DNA of 8,711 nt from the NCBI GenBank assembly GCA_022570975.1, contig JACZYS010000103.1, positions 1-8,711 on the forward strand. The letters are read 5' to 3'. A program made the position numbers and the translations under genes. This document shows, one piece after another, positions 6,600 through 8,711 of the stretch (within the stretch, counting starts at the first letter, position 1; every line of letters begins with the position of its first letter). The stretch comes from Candidatus Zixiibacteriota bacterium. GTDB taxonomy: Bacteria > Zixibacteria > MSB-5A5 > GN15 > FEB-12. The notes under the pieces were generated by a model. It saw only the letters and a list, made by a program, of their open reading frames with translations, ran no database searches and was not told where the DNA came from.

Positions 6600-7115
6600 C
6601 TAGGAGACTTTACCCAGACCAGCCATTTCTTTTAATTTGGCGATCTCCCTTTCGGTCAGATTTCTCCACTGACCAGAGGCCAGTCCGGCCAGAGATAATC
6701 CGGCAAATTTTGTTCTGGTCAACTTCAGCACCGGGTGACCTACAATTTTGCAGAGCTGTTTGACCTCGCGCTTTCTGCCTTCGGTTAAAATTATTCTGAT
6801 ATTGGATTCATTATTTTCATGTTTCAGGACGGTTACTTTTCCCCGGCCAATATGTCCGTCTTCCAGTTCTATGCCTTCAGAGATTTTCTCGGCACTTGAA
6901 TTTTTAAAATACCCTCTTACTCTGGCTTCATAAACTTTTTCAATTACAAAACTGGGATGAGCCAGCCGGAAGGCAAGTTCACCGTCATTGGTAAGCATCA
7001 AAAGTCCCCGGGTGTCAAAGTCAAGCCGACCAACCGGATAGACTCTTTGTTTTAACTCCTTAAGGTAATTCAAAACGGTGCGACGATTAAACGGATCATT
7101 GAGTGTGGTCATCAC
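6600..7115 (-). pseudogene. RluB/RsuA-family pseudouridine synthase, 5'-truncated at the joint
   Basis: Family members convert a specific uridine in rRNA (23S for RluB, 16S for RsuA) to pseudouridine. The catalytic block GRLDFDTRGLLMLTNDGELA lies at composite residues 139-158, with Asp142 the expected nucleophile. KVYEARVRGYF, ILTEGRKREVKQLCKIVGHPV and LTRTKFAGLSLAGLASGQWR follow in family order, and the C-terminus at 6600 looks natural. Missing are the N-terminal S4 RNA-binding domain and the LNKP-type strand that should precede VMTTLNDP. Composition matches the envelope genes to its left, so this belongs to the low-GC genome and was probably intact there. The gene is convergent with the Panacea pair, 32 bases away, with no clear terminator between. 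Confidence 0.8.
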
Positions 7116-7445
7116 TTCCTGCGAAGGATATTTGTAGGCCACCGCTCCGCGCGGATCTTTGCCAACAACACCCAGAGCAGTTTGCAATTGCAGGTCGTCG
7201 AGTTTGATGACCATGCCGTCGGTCGCGGGGCGCGAACATGACGGCACGAGTGTTCGCGAACCTTCGAGTTCCACGACACAGAGTCGGCATGCCGACGGTG
7301 GGGTGAGGTTCTCGGCGTAACACAACGTCGGGGTGGTTACGCCGATGGCACTACAAGCCTCGAGCACGCTCGAGCCCGACGCAACCTCGACCACGGTTCC
7401 ATCGATGGTCATCTGCAGCGGAGCCATCGAATCGTTATCACTCAT
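6600..7445 (-). CDS. Composite ORF: 2Fe-2S domain + LigA fragment + RluB-type pseudouridine synthase (likely assembly chimera)
   Basis: The uninterrupted 281-codon frame joins three unrelated families. Residues 1 to about 81 are a NuoG/FdsA-type plant-ferredoxin-like 2Fe-2S domain. About 76-117 match the adenylation domain of NAD-dependent DNA ligase from motif DGVVIK to AYKFP. About 111-281 are the catalytic domain of an RluB/RsuA pseudouridine synthase. No piece is complete: the 2Fe-2S protein lacks its catalytic part, the ligase lacks its active lysine and everything after, and the synthase lacks its S4 domain and first catalytic-domain strand. Base composition steps down along the frame. 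The start overlaps the NuoF-like gene by 8 bases, as expected for the intact redox operon. I expect no real 281-residue protein; it is listed because the open frame exists. The three parts follow as separate entries. Confidence 0.7.
   Translation of the reverse strand: MSDNDSMAPLQMTIDGTVVEVASGSSVLEACSAIGVTTPTLCYAENLTPPSACRLCVVELEGSRTLVPSCSRPATDGMVIKLDDLQLQTALGVVGKDPRGAVAYKYPSQEVMTTLNDPFNRRTVLNYLKELKQRVYPVGRLDFDTRGLLMLTNDGELAFRLAHPSFVIEKVYEARVRGYFKNSSAEKISEGIELEDGHIGRGKVTVLKHENNESNIRIILTEGRKREVKQLCKIVGHPVLKLTRTKFAGLSLAGLASGQWRNLTEREIAKLKEMAGLGKVS
7095..7220 (-). pseudogene. ligA: Fragment of NAD-dependent DNA ligase (LigA) adenylation domain
   Basis: Composite residues 76-117 align without gaps to the end of the LigA nucleotidyltransferase domain: DGMVIKLDDLQLQTALG, then GKDPRGAVAYKYPSQEVMT. 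From memory, the E. coli protein reads DGVVIKVNSLALQEQLG, then RAPRWAVAFKFPAQEQMT. This covers the DGVVIK nucleotidyltransferase motif and the AYKFP block. One family-typical residue differs: PRG where most ligases have PRW. The catalytic KxDG lysine, OB fold, zinc finger, HhH and BRCT domains are absent. Spot counts give about 55% GC, between the two flanks, so it may come from a third genome. Confidence 0.75.
7203..7445 (-). pseudogene. N-terminal 2Fe-2S domain of a NuoG/FdsA/HoxU-type subunit, truncated at the joint
   Basis: Residues 1-81 carry four cysteines in the ferredoxin-like spacing of the NuoG N-terminus: Cys42 in PTLCYAENL, Cys54 and Cys57 in SACRLCVVEL, and Cys70 in LVPSCSRPA. 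These should bind a 2Fe-2S cluster that receives electrons in an NAD-linked dehydrogenase. The ATG at 7445 lies inside the end of the NuoF-like gene, the arrangement seen in NAD-dependent formate dehydrogenase (FdsB-FdsA) and bidirectional hydrogenase (HoxF-HoxU) operons. A formate dehydrogenase alpha subunit would continue for hundreds of residues with more Fe-S motifs and a molybdopterin domain. Here the frame leaves the family after DGMVIK. Whether the intact protein was FdsA-like or HoxU-like cannot be decided. GC is high (62% in 7201-7260), like the NuoF-like gene. Confidence 0.75.
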
Positions 7446-8711
7446 TTGGTCCCCCGATCAGTCCCAGTGTTATCGCCGACTGCACAGCGTTGGCAGCAGT
7501 GTGGCCAAGTCCGCAGATCGACGAGTCGGCCATTGCATCGGCGATGTCGCCGATCAGCGCCATCGCCGGCTCTGGATCAGCTCCCTTGCCGAGTTGCACC
7601 ATGATCTCGTGCTGGCGAACGGTGCCTATGCGGCAGGGCACACACTTGCCGCAAGACTCGTCTGCGAAGAACGCCGCTAGCCGGGTGCACACATCGACCA
7701 TGTCCTCGTCGGGCCCGTAAACGACCACAGCACCGGAGCCGAGGGTGAAACCCTGGGCCTGCGCATCTTCGAGGGTCAGTAGAAAATCGGTTTGTGCCGG
7801 ATTGACGAAACGACCTGCCGCGCCACCGAGCAACACTGTTGTCGGATCGATGCATACGCCCGCCTGCTCGAGCAGCTGAGCGAGGCTTTGGCCGAACGGA
7901 ACCTCGTAGACACCCGGTGAATCGACCGCTCCCGAAACCGAAAACAGTTTCGTACCCGGCGAGTTGGAGGTCCCGCACGATCGAAAAACGTCGACACCGT
8001 CTACGAGCAGGTCGATCACGTTGAATAACGTCTCGGGATTGTTCACCGCTGTCGGTTCGCCGAATAGGCCGTGGGTAGTTGGAAATGGTGGCTTCTGGCG
8101 GGGCTCACCCCGCAGACCTTCGATCGAGTTGAGCAGGGCCGTCTCCTCTCCGCAGATGTAGGCCCCTGCGCCCCGGCGAACCTCGATGTCGAACCCGAAC
8201 CCGCTCCCCAAGATGTCTGCGCCGAGTAGCCCGGCATCGCGCGCCTTGTCGACCGCATCGGTCACTCGCTGGGTGACCCGCGGATACTCGCCACGCACAT
8301 AGACCCATCCCTTGGATGCTCCGGCAGCAAAACCCGCGATGCAAAGCGACTCGACGATCGCGAAAGGATCATGCTCGGCCAATACACGATCCTTGAAGGT
8401 GCCGGGTTCGCCCTCGTCGGCGTTCAGCGCCATCAGGCGCGGTCCCGGGTAGCCGCGCACGATGCGCCATTTCCGTCCCGTCGGGAATCCCGCCCCGCCC
8501 ATGCCGCGAAGGCCCGACTCCTCGATGACCTGGATCACGTCGTCGGCGCTCCTGGTTCCGTCCAGGCATTCGGCCAAGATCGCGTAGCCGCCGTCCGCCC
8601 GATAGGCCGCGAAATCCGTGTAGGGGGGGATTTCGGGCTCCAGTTTCCCGGCCTCGAGGGCCGCCGCCACGGAATCCGCGTCCGCGCCCGTGACGTGGTA
8701 ATGCCCGGCCT
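7438..8711 (-). CDS. NuoF/FdsB/HoxF-type NADH-binding flavoprotein, 5' end outside window
   Basis: This is the diaphorase subunit that passes electrons between NAD(H), FMN and Fe-S clusters in Complex I-like or NAD-linked formate dehydrogenase or hydrogenase complexes. Counting from an internal GTG at 8670, the motifs are ESGLRGMGGAGFPTGRKW at 51-68 (NADH/FMN loop), LNADEGEPGTFKDR at 82-95 (FMN) and GAGAYICGEETALLNSIEG at 167-185. The 4Fe-4S ligands are Cys340, Cys343 and Cys346 in ESCGKCVPCRIG, plus Cys386 in SSICGLGH. The frame is open from 8670 to the window edge (AGHYHVTGADADSV precedes), so the GTG is probably not the true start. Residues before the core resemble the linker between an N-terminal thioredoxin-like domain and the NuoF core in FdsB/HoxF. 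It overlaps the 2Fe-2S gene by 8 bases. The high-GC codon style is unlike genes left of 7,100. Confidence 0.88.
   Translation of the reverse strand, partial: AGHYHVTGADADSVAAALEAGKLEPEIPPYTDFAAYRADGGYAILAECLDGTRSADDVIQVIEESGLRGMGGAGFPTGRKWRIVRGYPGPRLMALNADEGEPGTFKDRVLAEHDPFAIVESLCIAGFAAGASKGWVYVRGEYPRVTQRVTDAVDKARDAGLLGADILGSGFGFDIEVRRGAGAYICGEETALLNSIEGLRGEPRQKPPFPTTHGLFGEPTAVNNPETLFNVIDLLVDGVDVFRSCGTSNSPGTKLFSVSGAVDSPGVYEVPFGQSLAQLLEQAGVCIDPTTVLLGGAAGRFVNPAQTDFLLTLEDAQAQGFTLGSGAVVVYGPDEDMVDVCTRLAAFFADESCGKCVPCRIGTVRQHEIMVQLGKGADPEPAMALIGDIADAMADSSICGLGHTAANAVQSAITLGLIGGPNE

Noticed and set aside
5330..6600. Insertion sequence or CRISPR array carrying the Panacea pair
   Set aside because: No transposase, terminal inverted repeats, target duplication or regularly spaced repeats are visible around the pair.
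6600..7445. A novel bifunctional Fe-S pseudouridine synthase
   Set aside because: The LigA fragment in the middle, the missing S4 domain, the composition steps and the shared words at both joints point to a chimera instead.
7577..7978. Minus-strand 133-codon frame inside the NuoF-like gene, and other long frames there on both strands
   Set aside because: High-GC DNA gives long alternative frames by chance; the NuoF frame carries all the recognised motifs, and the Arg/Gly-rich alternatives match nothing.

Overview
The window has two unlike parts. Positions 1 to about 7,100 have moderate to low GC and read as one genome. It is a Gram-negative bacterium, because there is a TolC-type outer membrane factor, a periplasmic adaptor, a lipid A-type acyltransferase and signal peptides. 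Nothing fixes the phylum; an FCB-like lineage is possible but is only a guess. Positions from about 7,205 to 8,711 have high GC (62-63% in two 60-base spot counts) and carry redox-enzyme genes in a different codon style. Between them, about 7,100-7,220, lies a third short piece.

Layout. (a) 1-5,329, minus strand: an envelope gene run in the order M48-like/MA-clan metallopeptidase with a C-terminal membrane anchor, LpxL/HtrB-type acyltransferase, MacA/HlyD-type adaptor, MacB/FtsX-type permease without an ATPase domain, and a TolC-type protein cut by the window edge. The last three overlap or abut and should build a tripartite exporter. The ATPase is not in the window. (b) 5,330-5,643: a 314-base divergent intergenic region with a consensus sigma70 promoter whose -10 box sits inside an inverted repeat. 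(c) 5,644-6,567, plus strand: a two-gene operon of a Panacea/SocA-domain (DUF4065) protein and a small beta-rich protein, read as a toxin-antitoxin pair whose toxin family I cannot name. (d) 6,600-7,445, minus strand: an 'ORF' that is a patchwork of three unrelated protein families: a NuoG/FdsA-type 2Fe-2S domain, a fragment of NAD-dependent DNA ligase LigA, and the catalytic domain of an RluB/RsuA pseudouridine synthase lacking its start. (e) 7,438-8,711, minus strand: a NuoF/FdsB/HoxF-type NADH-binding flavoprotein, open at the window edge, that overlaps the 2Fe-2S reading frame by 8 bases.

Main conclusions. The three-way fusion is most likely a sequence-assembly chimera. Both joints fall at short words that the joined families plausibly share (DGMVIK and VMTTLND), and GC content steps from about 62% to about 55% to about 40% across them. 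The gene neighbourhood on one side therefore should not be used to interpret the other. The most interesting real biology is the Panacea pair with its compact promoter-operator.
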